Source: Paenibacillus xylanivorans
Lineage (GTDB): Bacteria; Bacillota; Bacilli; Paenibacillales; Paenibacillaceae
DNA: 64,000 bases
NCBI RefSeq assembly: GCF_001280595.1
Contig: NZ_LITU01000036.1
Location: 20,017-84,016, forward strand
Reading direction: 5' to 3'
The position numbers were made by a program, and so were the translations under genes. Under the pieces are notes generated by a model. That model had not been told where the DNA came from. It was given only the letters and a program-made list of their open reading frames with translations, and searched no databases. The number at the start of each line of letters is the position of its first letter. Positions within the stretch are counted from its first letter, which is position 1. Of this stretch, positions 45,706 to 54,255 are shown piece after piece.

Positions 45706-46560
45706 CTAATCGTAACGCAGTTTCATCTGCTCAGCCGTCCGTCTGACAGCTTCCCGATCCACAGTCAACACTCGGCTCGTCTCCGCCAGAGGAAAGCGCT
45801 GACGCAGTGTACGTACCAGCGAGGCTGTATAAGCCGCAGTAGAAGGGACACCTGCCAATTCCTGCAAACTTGCCATCGTACCGGGCCGAACATCCGGATA
45901 ACCCTCGCTAGCACCGTCTGCTGCGTCCTGATAGAACTTACGCACATCTGCTGCCAGTTGGTCTCCACGTCCCTCCACGATGATAAAGGCAGTAATAATA
46001 TAAGCCTTGGCCTGTCTGCGCTGGGCAATACCACAGAATTTCAGTCCACCCACACTGACATCATAATCGCCTGGACAGAAGGCGCCTTCGATCTCCCCCG
46101 TACGTGCCTGTCTCGACCATGGTGCTAGCGATTCAGCGATCAGTGAGGCCATCTCCCGGAAATCATCGTGAATATTAATGGCACGCCCCGGGTTGGGCAG
46201 AATCAAAGACACGTTAACTACCCCTGGATTCAGGGGAACTGCTGCGCCACCGGATGGACGAACACAGACCGCTGTTCCTTGGCTTCTAATGCGTTCCATG
46301 GCTTCTACTGCCTGTGGCAGCCTCCTGTCCCGCAGTCCCGCTACAAAGGCATCTGGATGCCGCCAAATGTGAGCAACGGGCAACTGACCTTCTCCCACTT
46401 GGCGGCACATAACTTCTTCCCAGGCAAATGCTTCAAGCACACTGCTTCCGTGCCGCAGCAGCGGTGTCTCCCAAATCTGTAGACGCAATGAATGATCCAG
46501 CTGCAACTGCTTCTCTGCTACCGGCGATCCGGGTTGATCTGAATTGGACGATACACTCAT
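45706..46560 (-). CDS. lipL: Octanoyl-[GcvH]:protein N-octanoyltransferase (LipL-type)
   Basis: 284-residue biotin/lipoate-ligase fold protein. VRPSGGAAVPLNPGVVNVSLILP is the substrate-binding region; GAFCPGDYDVSVGGLKFCGIAQRRQ contains the Cys (FCPGDYD) that in LipL of Bacillus subtilis forms the octanoyl thioester, and the lysine of the family. The enzyme transfers octanoyl from GcvH to E2 subunits during lipoic acid assembly. A classical lipoate ligase is a weaker alternative. ATG at 46560; SD weak (ATCTTATATG region). Confidence 0.8.
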   Translation of the reverse strand: MSVSSNSDQPGSPVAEKQLQLDHSLRLQIWETPLLRHGSSVLEAFAWEEVMCRQVGEGQLPVAHIWRHPDAFVAGLRDRRLPQAVEAMERIRSQGTAVCVRPSGGAAVPLNPGVVNVSLILPNPGRAINIHDDFREMASLIAESLAPWSRQARTGEIEGAFCPGDYDVSVGGLKFCGIAQRRQAKAYIITAFIIVEGRGDQLAADVRKFYQDAADGASEGYPDVRPGTMASLQELAGVPSTAAYTASLVRTLRQRFPLAETSRVLTVDREAVRRTAEQMKLRYD

Positions 46561-46650
46561 ATAAGATAGCCTCCGACTAAACTAATCTAGATGAATTGAA
46601 GTGTTGCGTAATCCTTATGTATCACCTTGTGTGAATGCAAAAGTAATATA

Positions 46651-46687
46651 TAAATAAGCCGGTTCCCCAAGGAACACGGCTTATTTA
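46651..46687 (-). terminator. Terminator downstream of folE
   Basis: AAATAAGCCG-TTCC/GGAA-CGGCTTATTT stem between folE and lipL. The tail on the minus strand is only moderately T-rich. Confidence 0.55.
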
Positions 46688-46818
46688 TGAAAGCTTCCTT
46701 TGGCACAAGCATCTATTCTGCCATTTGAGATCCAGCAAATTGCCGAACGGAAACAACATGATGGTGCCAAAAGAATTCAATGCTTCTGGCTTGTCCAACG
46801 AGTGGAATGAGCCCATTC

Positions 46819-47412
46819 TTAATCTTTCACCAGCGAAAGGAACTCGGCACGCTGTGCCGGATTTTCACGGAAAGAACCACGTACAGCAGACGTTACCGTC
46901 TTGCTGCCCGGCTTCTTCACGCCGCGGGAACACATGCACAAGTGCTCGCCTTCCACGACGACCATGACACCGTTCGGCTCTACCGCTTCAGTCAGAATAT
47001 CGGCGATCTGTGAGGTAATGCGCTCCTGAACCTGCAGGCGGCGGGTAACCGCCTCCACCAGACGGGCCATTTTGCTCAGTCCCACAATCTTGCCGCTCGG
47101 TACATATCCAATGTGCACCTTGCCGAAGAAAGGCGCCATGTGGTGTTCACACTGGCTGTAATAGACAATGTCCTTCACAATAACCAGTTCTTCATGATTC
47201 TCGTTAAACGTAACACCAAGTACATCGCGCGGGTCCACTTCATACCCGCCAAAAATCTCTTCATACATCCGGGTTACGCGTGCAGGCGTTTCAATCAGCC
47301 CTTCCCGCGTACTATCCTCACCGATCAAATTCAGGATCTGCTCAATGTGATACTCGATCTTCTCCCGATTGTCGGATACTTTCGAATTCAAATAATCTTT
47401 AACGCCAGCCAC
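46819..47412 (-). CDS. folE: GTP cyclohydrolase I
   Basis: 197 residues. First enzyme of folate/tetrahydrobiopterin synthesis, GTP to dihydroneopterin triphosphate; also feeds queuosine synthesis. Zinc site in YYSQCEHHMAPFFGKVHIGYVP and HLCMCSRGVKKPGSKTVTSAVRG; full-length and canonical. Start GTG 47412 because AAGGAGG is 9 nt upstream; the longer frame has no SD of its own. Followed by lipL behind a hairpin. Confidence 0.95.
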   Translation of the reverse strand: MAGVKDYLNSKVSDNREKIEYHIEQILNLIGEDSTREGLIETPARVTRMYEEIFGGYEVDPRDVLGVTFNENHEELVIVKDIVYYSQCEHHMAPFFGKVHIGYVPSGKIVGLSKMARLVEAVTRRLQVQERITSQIADILTEAVEPNGVMVVVEGEHLCMCSRGVKKPGSKTVTSAVRGSFRENPAQRAEFLSLVKD

Positions 47413-47589
47413 TGCCGAACGCCTCCTTTCGAACCACATGCTGTAAGCAGCTATTCACTTCAGCATTATGCATAATTCGATTCTAACCGCTCCCGGGTAT
47501 AATATATAGACGAATAAAACCATTTCGATCTATACATTGATGATTGGAAGTCGCTCTTTTGATTTATGCAAAATGCTCGCTCACTGCTA

Positions 47590-47853
47590 TTATTTTCGGC
47601 GGCCCGAGTTTTTACGCGCAGGATGTTGCCCCGGCTGAGGCATCTTCGCGCCAGGCTGCTGGTTCTTCATCATCTGCTGGGCGCGCTGCATTTGCTTGCC
47701 ATTCAGGTTATAACCCATTTGCTTCGCCATCTTCTGGAGCATGTCGGGATCACTTTGCATTTTCTCAAGCTGTTTCCGCAAGTAGTATACTCCAATGAAA
47801 AATCCTCCGACCAGACCAACAACCAATGTAATAATCGGTATTGCTATTTCCAT
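47590..47853 (-). CDS. YneF family (UPF0154) small membrane protein
   Basis: 87 residues. One N-terminal helix (IAIPIITLVVGLVGGFFIGVYYL) and the conserved MQSDPDMLQKMAKQMGYNLNGKQMQRAQQMMKNQ segment of the YneF family, then a basic tail (ARKNSGRRK). AGAGGTG precedes ATG. Function unknown in the family. Located 177 bp before folE in the same direction. Confidence 0.85.
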   Translation of the reverse strand: MEIAIPIITLVVGLVGGFFIGVYYLRKQLEKMQSDPDMLQKMAKQMGYNLNGKQMQRAQQMMKNQQPGAKMPQPGQHPARKNSGRRK

Positions 47854-48076
47854 CTCTTAGACACCTCTGTATGCAATCTAAAAAGCCTGATGATCCGTGT
47901 CAGCACATGATGTTAAGCGCTCACGATGCAAACATGACACGAACCGGATTTCCTGAAAGCTATCATAGCATTTCCGCACGCCTTGAGCAAACGGATTTTC
48001 CAGCTAACTGCTGAATTTAACATCCAGGAAACAGATAGAAAACATTCAGTAAATATCTCAGTAACATCCGTTTAAG

Positions 48077-49108
48077 TTACATCAGTACCGCCTCTATGAA
48101 AACGGTTGTATGCTGAGCCAAATCCACTTCAATCACATCCAGATCATAACGTGTACTGCCACGTGCAACCCGGATGACCGGCCTGCCAGGCAATCCCCGG
48201 TGCTGACGCACAATGACTCCTGTCTCTCTGGTAGACAATCGAACTGCTGTTCCATTCGGATAAACGGATACACTCCGATTGAATTCGATCAGAATATCAC
48301 GGTCCAGCTTCGTGCCAGACATCGCCATCATTTCTTCGCAGGCCTCATGTGGCAGCATACTTCGACCCGAAAGGCCATTGATCAGATTATCATACGTGTT
48401 AGCTGCACTGACGATTCTGGCGAACAGATGAATGTCTTTCCCCTTGACACCTCTCGGCAGTCCCGAGCCATCCACATGCTCATGATGCTGCAGAGCCGTA
48501 TGTGCCACAAGCAGATTGAACTCCCGTTTCGACTTGATCAATTCGAACCCTTTCCACGTGTGATGCAGGGAAGAATTCGCTGCGGAACCGCTGCCTGGCG
48601 GCTCACCCACTTTGCCGATGTCATGCAATAGGGCTCCAACGGCCAGATCCTTGAGCTGCGCATAGTTAAGCCCCAGATTCAGACCAATGACAGAAGACAG
48701 CAAACATACATTCATGGCGTGAACATACTGTGCGTTATCTTTGGTCCGAATATCTGTGAGCTGGACAAGCAGTTCACGCCCGTTCAGAACATCGTTCAAC
48801 AATTTATCTATGCTGATGGCGACCTTCTTTGGGCTCCAATCCTTCCCGGAACGGATAGATTCAAGCGTGACACTCATTTCATTAATTACTGCCTTTTTCG
48901 TGGCTTCATCCAGAATGTCTTCTGTATCCACATCTTTATACGCTTCATCCTGGATGTACAGCATGGTCACGCCAATACGCTTCAGCGTATTAACCATAAA
49001 TACGGTGAGCTGGACTCCGGCAGACAGCAATACCGTGCCGTTGCCGGAATATATTGTTTTGCCCAGAAGCTCCCCCGCCTCCACACTCTCCACGTCAACA
49101 TACTTCAT
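48077..49108 (-). CDS. HD-GYP-type phosphodiesterase-like protein
   Basis: 343 residues. Residues about 120-260 form an HD domain: ALLHDIGKVGEPPG gives the HD pair, and HHEHVDGSGLPRGVKGKDIHLFARIVSAANTYDNLI gives the GYP region, where GYP is changed to GLP. True HD-GYP enzymes degrade cyclic di-GMP; the Tyr-to-Leu change is seen in active members too, so activity is possible but unproven. The N-terminal 100 residues are a DUF3391-like cap. A perfect GGGGGA SD precedes ATG, 15 bp after the stop codon of the QueG-Ogt gene, so the two form an operon. Confidence 0.85.
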   Translation of the reverse strand: MKYVDVESVEAGELLGKTIYSGNGTVLLSAGVQLTVFMVNTLKRIGVTMLYIQDEAYKDVDTEDILDEATKKAVINEMSVTLESIRSGKDWSPKKVAISIDKLLNDVLNGRELLVQLTDIRTKDNAQYVHAMNVCLLSSVIGLNLGLNYAQLKDLAVGALLHDIGKVGEPPGSGSAANSSLHHTWKGFELIKSKREFNLLVAHTALQHHEHVDGSGLPRGVKGKDIHLFARIVSAANTYDNLINGLSGRSMLPHEACEEMMAMSGTKLDRDILIEFNRSVSVYPNGTAVRLSTRETGVIVRQHRGLPGRPVIRVARGSTRYDLDVIEVDLAQHTTVFIEAVLM

Positions 49109-49123
49109 GAACGTCCCCCGCTC

Positions 49124-50965
49124 TTACGATTGCTGCTCCAATGTGAGCAATTGCTCTTTGGTTTGCAGACCGCCTACATAACCCACCAGGGTTCCATCTT
49201 TACCGCTGATGCGGTGACAGGGAATAATAATCGGAATCGGATTTTTGCTAATCGCATCCAGAACTGCTCGAACAGCTTTGGGCCTGCCGATGATTTCCGC
49301 AACCTGTTGGTGTGTTGAGGCCTCTCCATAAGATATATCGGACAGGACTTGCCATACTTGTAGCTGGAATGGTGTTCCCAACAAATCGAGCTTCAGTTCA
49401 AACGCTTTTCGTTCTCCTGCAAAATACTGCTTCAACTGCTGTGCAGCTTCATTCAGCTTCTCTTCATTTTTCTCATATCGATATTCGCCAATCCAGGTAC
49501 GGGCCCATTGTTGCAGATGCGCCTCGCGCACATGGAAAGCACCAAAATCAATATGACACAGGCCCTTTTCCGTAGCACAGAGCGTAAGTGTTCCGATCGG
49601 TGTTAGCACCTCATCGTAATATACGGGCGTACCATGCAGGCCTGTAACGGCTGAAGGTTTCCATGCTGCAGCTTCCGGTTTGACAGGCTCTGTCGTCTGC
49701 CCGTTTTCCTGTTCGGATGTCTCATTCTGTTCCTTCTGACCCTCAGGCTTATTGTTGCTCGTTTGCTCTGCCTGAGGCTTATCGGGTAAGGTCTCGGACG
49801 AACTCAGTCGTTCCTTGGCCTTCTGCAGCATGCTTAGCACGTTCCCATCTTGTTCGTTAGCGGCAGCTTCCCCAATGGCTCTCATTGCGTCTTCTCCTCC
49901 AATTCTGCTCAGCGCCCAAGCTGCAGTTCCCCGCAGCTCGGGACGCGGATCACGCTTCAGTACCTCCGTTAGTTTCGGTACAGCGGTTTTGTCTTTGAAA
50001 TTGCCCAGGGCAATCACGGCGTTGCGCTGGATTGGCTTCTTACCCCGCCAAGCGGCGGAGCTTTGGCCGAAGCGCTCTTTGAATTCACGGTTACCGATGT
50101 CAAGCAGCGGTATCAGCAAAGGTTTTACAATCTCCGGATCGGGATGAAACTCGGGATGGTGGTCCCAGTTTTTACCCCGATTCTTCGGACAGACAATCTG
50201 ACAGGTATCACAACCGTACAGACGATTGCCAATTTTCAGCATAAATTCTTCATCCACGAACCCTTTCGTCTGGGTCACAAACGAAATGCAACGCTGTGCA
50301 TTCAGCTGTCCCGGTCCCACCAATGCTCCTGTTGGACAGGCATCAATACACTTCGTACATTCACCACAGTCCTCGGTCACCGGGTTATCTGGCTGAAACG
50401 GAATATTGGTTACCAGTTCGCCTAGAAAGATCCATGAACCGAATTTGGGCGATATAATGGCACAGTTCTTGGCACTGAATCCAATCCCCGCACGCTGGGA
50501 AACAGCTCGGTCCACCAATGCCCCCGTGTCTACCATACTTTCGATCATGGCTTCAGGTACGCGCTCACGTATAAAATGAACCAGCTTGTCCATCGCAGCA
50601 CGCAGAACTTGGTGATAATCCTGACCCCAAGCGGAACGTGCCATAATACCACGGTATGCGCCCGGCTCCGACTTCGGCGGATTGATCATCTTCGAAGGAT
50701 AAGCCACGGCAATCGCAATGAGCGAAGCAGACTCGCCGTCCTTCAACTCTGGACGCACCCTTTTTTCAATATCAGGCTCCTCAAATCCGGATTCAAATCC
50801 TTTAGCTCGATGTTGCTCCAATATGGATTTCAATGTCACGAAAGGCTCTGCCGAAGCAAACCCAATATCATCAATGCCCATCTCAGGAGCAGCTGCCTTA
50901 ATCTCTTGTTTTAACTTCTCCCATACAGCTGCTGCCTTGGCTGCTCCGGTCTGTACGCTCGTCAT
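49124..50965 (-). CDS. queG: Fusion: epoxyqueuosine reductase (QueG) - HEAT - O6-alkylguanine-DNA alkyltransferase
   Basis: 613 residues. N-terminal QueG part (about 1-290): DUF1730-like cobalamin-binding region, then two [4Fe-4S] ferredoxin motifs, C200-x2-C203-x2-C206-x3-C210 (CGECTKCIDACPTG) and YGCDTCQIVCPKN. A HEAT-like repeat region follows (about 300-370; RNAVIALGNFKDKTAVPKL, RGTAAWALSRIGGEDA), as in normal QueG. After a low-complexity Glu/Gln/Asn linker (about 375-445) comes an Ogt/MGMT domain (about 450-613) with the alkyl acceptor Cys583 in IPIIIPCHRISG. QueG finishes queuosine in tRNA; Ogt repairs alkylated DNA. Start ATG 50965 follows AGAGGGA; the upstream extension is not supported. 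Confidence 0.92.
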   Translation of the reverse strand: MTSVQTGAAKAAAVWEKLKQEIKAAAPEMGIDDIGFASAEPFVTLKSILEQHRAKGFESGFEEPDIEKRVRPELKDGESASLIAIAVAYPSKMINPPKSEPGAYRGIMARSAWGQDYHQVLRAAMDKLVHFIRERVPEAMIESMVDTGALVDRAVSQRAGIGFSAKNCAIISPKFGSWIFLGELVTNIPFQPDNPVTEDCGECTKCIDACPTGALVGPGQLNAQRCISFVTQTKGFVDEEFMLKIGNRLYGCDTCQIVCPKNRGKNWDHHPEFHPDPEIVKPLLIPLLDIGNREFKERFGQSSAAWRGKKPIQRNAVIALGNFKDKTAVPKLTEVLKRDPRPELRGTAAWALSRIGGEDAMRAIGEAAANEQDGNVLSMLQKAKERLSSSETLPDKPQAEQTSNNKPEGQKEQNETSEQENGQTTEPVKPEAAAWKPSAVTGLHGTPVYYDEVLTPIGTLTLCATEKGLCHIDFGAFHVREAHLQQWARTWIGEYRYEKNEEKLNEAAQQLKQYFAGERKAFELKLDLLGTPFQLQVWQVLSDISYGEASTHQQVAEIIGRPKAVRAVLDAISKNPIPIIIPCHRISGKDGTLVGYVGGLQTKEQLLTLEQQS

Positions 50966-51142
50966 ATCTATTCCCTCTCTTCTTCCAACGCTAATTCCGC
51001 AAATAGTGAACGCCCGCCTCAATGGGGAGGACAGGCGCTGATTTCGATATACAAGTCGGACATACCGGAGCTAAAATAAAACCGTCTATATCGTTTAACG
51101 CAAAATGCAGCGTGAAGTTGTTGTCCTTGCCCTGCTAACATT

Positions 51143-51748
51143 TTACAGTTTTCTGATTTCCGAGAACGGCCAAAAAATAAACTCCGCCCTGCCTACAATT
51201 TCACTGGATGTAATGCTTCCAAACACACGGCTATCCTTGCTCTTGCCTTCATGACGGTTATCTCCCATCACAAAGTAATGATCCGCTTCAAGCGTAATCG
51301 GTCCAAAATCAGGGTCCTGGACCTCCGTATCCGTGTACGTTTCCGCTTGCTGCTCCCCATTCACAAATAGATGGTGATCCCGTACTTCAACCGTATCTCC
51401 GGGAAGTCCGACAATCCGTTTGACCAGAAAATCTTTTTTCTCCACATCTTCGCTTGGATCACGAAGCACAATGACATCCGATCGGGACGGTGTCCCAAAA
51501 TCATATACAATTTTATTCACAAACAGACGGTCCCGCTCCACCAGCGTTGGCTGCATGGATTGACCTTTGACCATCGAAAGATTAAATACAAACAGGTTCA
51601 GCAGCATCATGATCACAAAAGCAATCACAATGGTTTTCACCCAGTCCCAAAGCTCTGCACCCCAGGATTTTCCCGGTTGATCAGGCACTCCTGGCCCGTT
51701 TCGTTCCTTGGAAGCCACATGCTCCGTTGAAAGGTTATTGGAGTTCAA
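51143..51748 (-). CDS. lepB: Signal peptidase I
   Basis: 201 residues. Cytoplasmic N-terminus, one membrane helix (about 37-58), then the protease domain with catalytic S64 (VKGQSMQPTL) and Lys110 (LVKRIVGLPGD); box E MGDNRHEGKSKDSR is present. Gram-positive single-span type. Cleaves signal peptides of exported proteins outside the membrane. TTG start (51746-51748) directly behind GAGGTG; this is the only good start. Confidence 0.95.
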   Translation of the reverse strand: MNSNNLSTEHVASKERNGPGVPDQPGKSWGAELWDWVKTIVIAFVIMMLLNLFVFNLSMVKGQSMQPTLVERDRLFVNKIVYDFGTPSRSDVIVLRDPSEDVEKKDFLVKRIVGLPGDTVEVRDHHLFVNGEQQAETYTDTEVQDPDFGPITLEADHYFVMGDNRHEGKSKDSRVFGSITSSEIVGRAEFIFWPFSEIRKL

Positions 51749-52083
51749 AGAGACACCTCGTTTATCAATTTTGTTAGAAAAACGTCTATCGATGTACTTT
51801 CAAGGGAGAAAGACCACATATAGTGAAAGTTTCTCTTAAAAATATCAGGAAGCTGGCGCTCCATGTTTATATGTTCTGATATTACCAAAATCGAGTGATC
51901 GTAATCCTTTTAATTCTACTTCATTTGCAAGGGTGAAACAATTGGTTATGAGCACCAATACACCTGGAAAGGTGGATAACACTGCGAATAAAGCTTTTAA
52001 AACAGGGAACCAAGTTAGAAAGTGATGGGGTTCAGAAGATGCAGGAACAGGGGAATAATCAGTGGATAGCACCCATATAAATA

Positions 52084-52129
52084 GAAAGGCATATCCCTGG
52101 CGTCGTTACACGCTGAAGAGATACGCCTA
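52084..52129 (-). terminator. Probable terminator of the GNAT gene
   Basis: AGGC-GTATC/GATAT-GCCT stem with a long loop, T-rich tail on the minus strand. The rest of the 51749-52173 gap shows no gene. Confidence 0.4.
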
Positions 52130-52173
52130 ATATGAAATGAAGATCTGTTATATTTCTTTATTAACCATACAAA

Positions 52174-52599
52174 CTAAGCTTTTGACAAAATACTGAGTTT
52201 CTGGAAAGCGCTCATAATCTGATTGGCACCGTAACCCATTGCTTCATACAGAGGCATGGCTACTTTGTTGTGCTCATCACCCGCCACCCATATTTGACTG
52301 ACTTTACGCTGCTGGAACCTTTGTTCCATGGCCTCGACAAGTTTTTTGCCGACTCCGCGGCGACGATAGTCTGGATGGACCGCAATACGATAGATGCATC
52401 CCTGGTTGTGATCAATCGTGCCGATCAAAGCGCCGACGAGGTCTCCCTCTTCTTCCGCAACCATGATCAGGTCAGAATCCCATGACAATTGACGGGCAAA
52501 CGGGCCCATCGTGTTCTCATAACACTCTTCCGATAGTGCAACCTGGAGAAGCTCCGTCATCTGGCTTGCATCACTCAACTGAAAGGAACGAACGTGCAT
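52174..52599 (-). CDS. GNAT-family N-acetyltransferase
   Basis: 141 residues. Acetyl-CoA binding motif A IYRIAVHPDYRRRGVGKKLVEAME (about residues 69-92) and motif B VAGDEHNKVAMPLYEAMGYGANQIM. Transfers acetyl from acetyl-CoA to an amine; substrate unknown. AAGGGAG precedes ATG. Transcribed alone, convergent with nothing and divergent from sodA. Confidence 0.87.
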   Translation of the reverse strand: MHVRSFQLSDASQMTELLQVALSEECYENTMGPFARQLSWDSDLIMVAEEEGDLVGALIGTIDHNQGCIYRIAVHPDYRRRGVGKKLVEAMEQRFQQRKVSQIWVAGDEHNKVAMPLYEAMGYGANQIMSAFQKLSILSKA

Positions 52600-52758
52600 G
52601 TCTTAAATCTCCCTTTTCGTTAGCTTAGATGAGGTTTTACAAAAAGGGGTTCCCCTTTTTACCAAAAACCCAATGTTCATATAATGACAAAAAACGAGAA
52701 AATACCGCTTCTCCGTCAATTAAACCATACTTTACGCCATAAAACACGCATTTTCTTT

Positions 52759-52786
52759 TGAAAGCGCTTAATTGTAACCGTTTACA
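52759..52786. promoter_or_regulatory. Tandem cre sites upstream of sodA
   Basis: TGAAAGCGCTTAAT (52759-52772, 12 of 14) directly followed by the perfect, palindromic cre TGTAACCGTTTACA (52773-52786). They lie between the GNAT gene and the predicted sodA promoter, about 130 bp upstream of its -35, so CcpA may act as activator of sodA or as repressor of something unmapped. Confidence 0.6.
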
Positions 52787-52917
52787 TCCGAATATTAAAC
52801 TTTTCCTCTATTCAAACCTCCAAAATCACATAAATAGTTTCATAATGGGTAAAATATGTTTGTTATCTCTGATCCATGAATGGATTAACGTCTGGGGGGA
52901 CTTAATAAACAAAAATG

Positions 52918-52946
52918 TTGCTTAATTAGCCCGGATGCGGTTTAAT
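52918..52946 (+). promoter_or_regulatory. Predicted promoter of sodA
   Basis: TTGCTT, 17 bp, TTTAAT. It leaves a 5' leader of about 185 nt before sodA. No other gene is seen in the 52600-53136 gap; a 9-bp inverted repeat (AAAAAGGGG/CCCCTTTTT) lies at 52641-52660. Confidence 0.5.
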
Positions 52947-53136
52947 ATTAGTGACAAGGGTATTATTACATAGGTACCTGGGCAATTTGCATAAATCCTC
53001 TGAGCGACTTTCACTCAGCAAGATATAGATCGAAGTGAACCTATTCGTCTAGAACTTGTCCCGGAAGCGATTCGAATTGAATTATGCAAAATGCTGACCT
53101 TAACAAAAATTCAAAAATCTCAGGAGGTATTTCACT

Positions 53137-53748
53137 ATGACTTTTCAATTACCAGCACTTCCTTACGCTAACGACGCACTGGAACCACATATTGATGCGC
53201 AAACAATGGAAATCCACCACGATCGCCATCACAATACTTACGTAACGAACTTGAACGCAGCTCTGGAAAGCGCTCCTGAACTGCAAGGTAAAAGCTTGGA
53301 AGATCTGATTGCTAACTTGGACAGCGTACCTGAAGGCATCCGCACAGCGGTTCGCAACAATGGTGGCGGACATGCTAACCACAGCCTGTTCTGGGAAATC
53401 ATTGGACCTAACGGCGGCGGCGCTCCTACTGGCGACATCGCAGCAGCAATCGATAGCGAACTGGGTGGCTTTGACAAATTCAAAGAAGATTTTGCAAAAG
53501 CAGCTACAACTCGTTTCGGTTCCGGCTGGGCTTGGCTCGTAGTTGGCAAAGATGGCAAATTGTCCATCACTAGCACACCTAACCAAGACAGCCCTCTCTT
53601 CGAAGGTCTGACTCCGGTTCTGGGTCTGGATGTATGGGAGCACGCTTACTACCTGAAATATCAAAACAAACGTCCTGACTACATCGGCGCTTTCTGGAAT
53701 GTAATCAACTGGGACGAAGTAAACAAACGTTACGCTGCAGCGAAATAA
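53137..53748 (+). CDS. sodA: Manganese-type superoxide dismutase
   Basis: 203 residues, single-domain. Metal ligands in [23 protein letters not shown] and [13 protein letters not shown], and the second-shell Gln of Mn-type enzymes in [10 protein letters not shown]. Removes superoxide in the cytoplasm. CAGGAGG precedes ATG 53137. Monocistronic with a strong terminator. Tandem cre sites upstream are notable. It is the standard copy; the larger SOD fusion at 43951 differs in this second-shell residue. Confidence 0.97.
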   Translation: MTFQLPALPYANDALEPHIDAQTMEIHHDRHHNTYVTNLNAALESAPELQGKSLEDLIANLDSVPEGIRTAVRNNGGGHANHSLFWEIIGPNGGGAPTGDIAAAIDSELGGFDKFKEDFAKAATTRFGSGWAWLVVGKDGKLSITSTPNQDSPLFEGLTPVLGLDVWEHAYYLKYQNKRPDYIGAFWNVINWDEVNKRYAAAK

Positions 53749-53765
53749 GACTGCTGGCATAATAG

Positions 53766-53807
53766 AAGAGCCTGACTCGGTCAACGCGACCGGATCAGGC
53801 TCTTTTT
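53766..53807 (+). terminator. Terminator of sodA
   Basis: AAGAGCCTGA-CGGTC/GACCG-TCAGGCTCTT stem and T-run. Confidence 0.9.
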
Positions 53808-53925
53808 AGTTATTTAGGATGCTTAAATGCAAACATACATATATCCTTACCTTCATCACTCTATCCCACTAACCCTCTATATCCCTCGTAAGGACGGGGT
53901 TACACCACTTCGCACTTGAACGATC

Positions 53926-54122
53926 TAACGAACCGCGGAAGCCCTATTAGCTATAAATTCCACAGACTGGAGATGTAACGAACTATAGAGACGCTATTTC
54001 ATAAGGATGTGCACTATTATACTGTTTCCACCGTTTTATACTTGAATAACGTCGGTCAGGTTCGTTAAAACTTCAAACCCTACGTTATCTGCGTTATAGA
54101 GTCTGTAGGATTCGTTAGCGCT
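53926..54122 (+). repeat. 192-bp symmetrical intergenic element, copy B
   Basis: Octamer TAACGAAC at 53926 and 53976 and its reverse complement at 54060 and 54110 (the last starting ATTCGTTA): two pairs, each 50 bp apart, mirrored around one centre. The outer span is 192 bp, the same as in copy A at 38633-38824, whose reverse complement aligns with it. Occupies most of the sodA-mutY gap (53749-54255); no gene is supported there. Confidence 0.7.
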
Positions 54123-54255
54123 GTGAGTTAGGTGCCCTTTCCAATTAACCGTCTTTTTGGCGTTCATGGGAGAGACAGCTTCTTTCAGGCGCAGGCACAA
54201 GCTCTGCTTCATCAGGCTGGTTTTGCACTCATTTATTAAGATGCATATATCAGGT

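Noticed and set aside
51845..52072. 75-codon minus-strand frame between signal peptidase and GNAT genes
   Set aside because: GTG start without an SD and no recognisable pattern. It may be decayed coding sequence, but nothing supports translation.
52641..52660. AAAAAGGGG-TT-CCCCTTTTT inverted repeat near the GNAT start
   Set aside because: Only a 2-nt loop and no gene ends nearby on either strand; recorded as a minor feature of the gap, not as a terminator.
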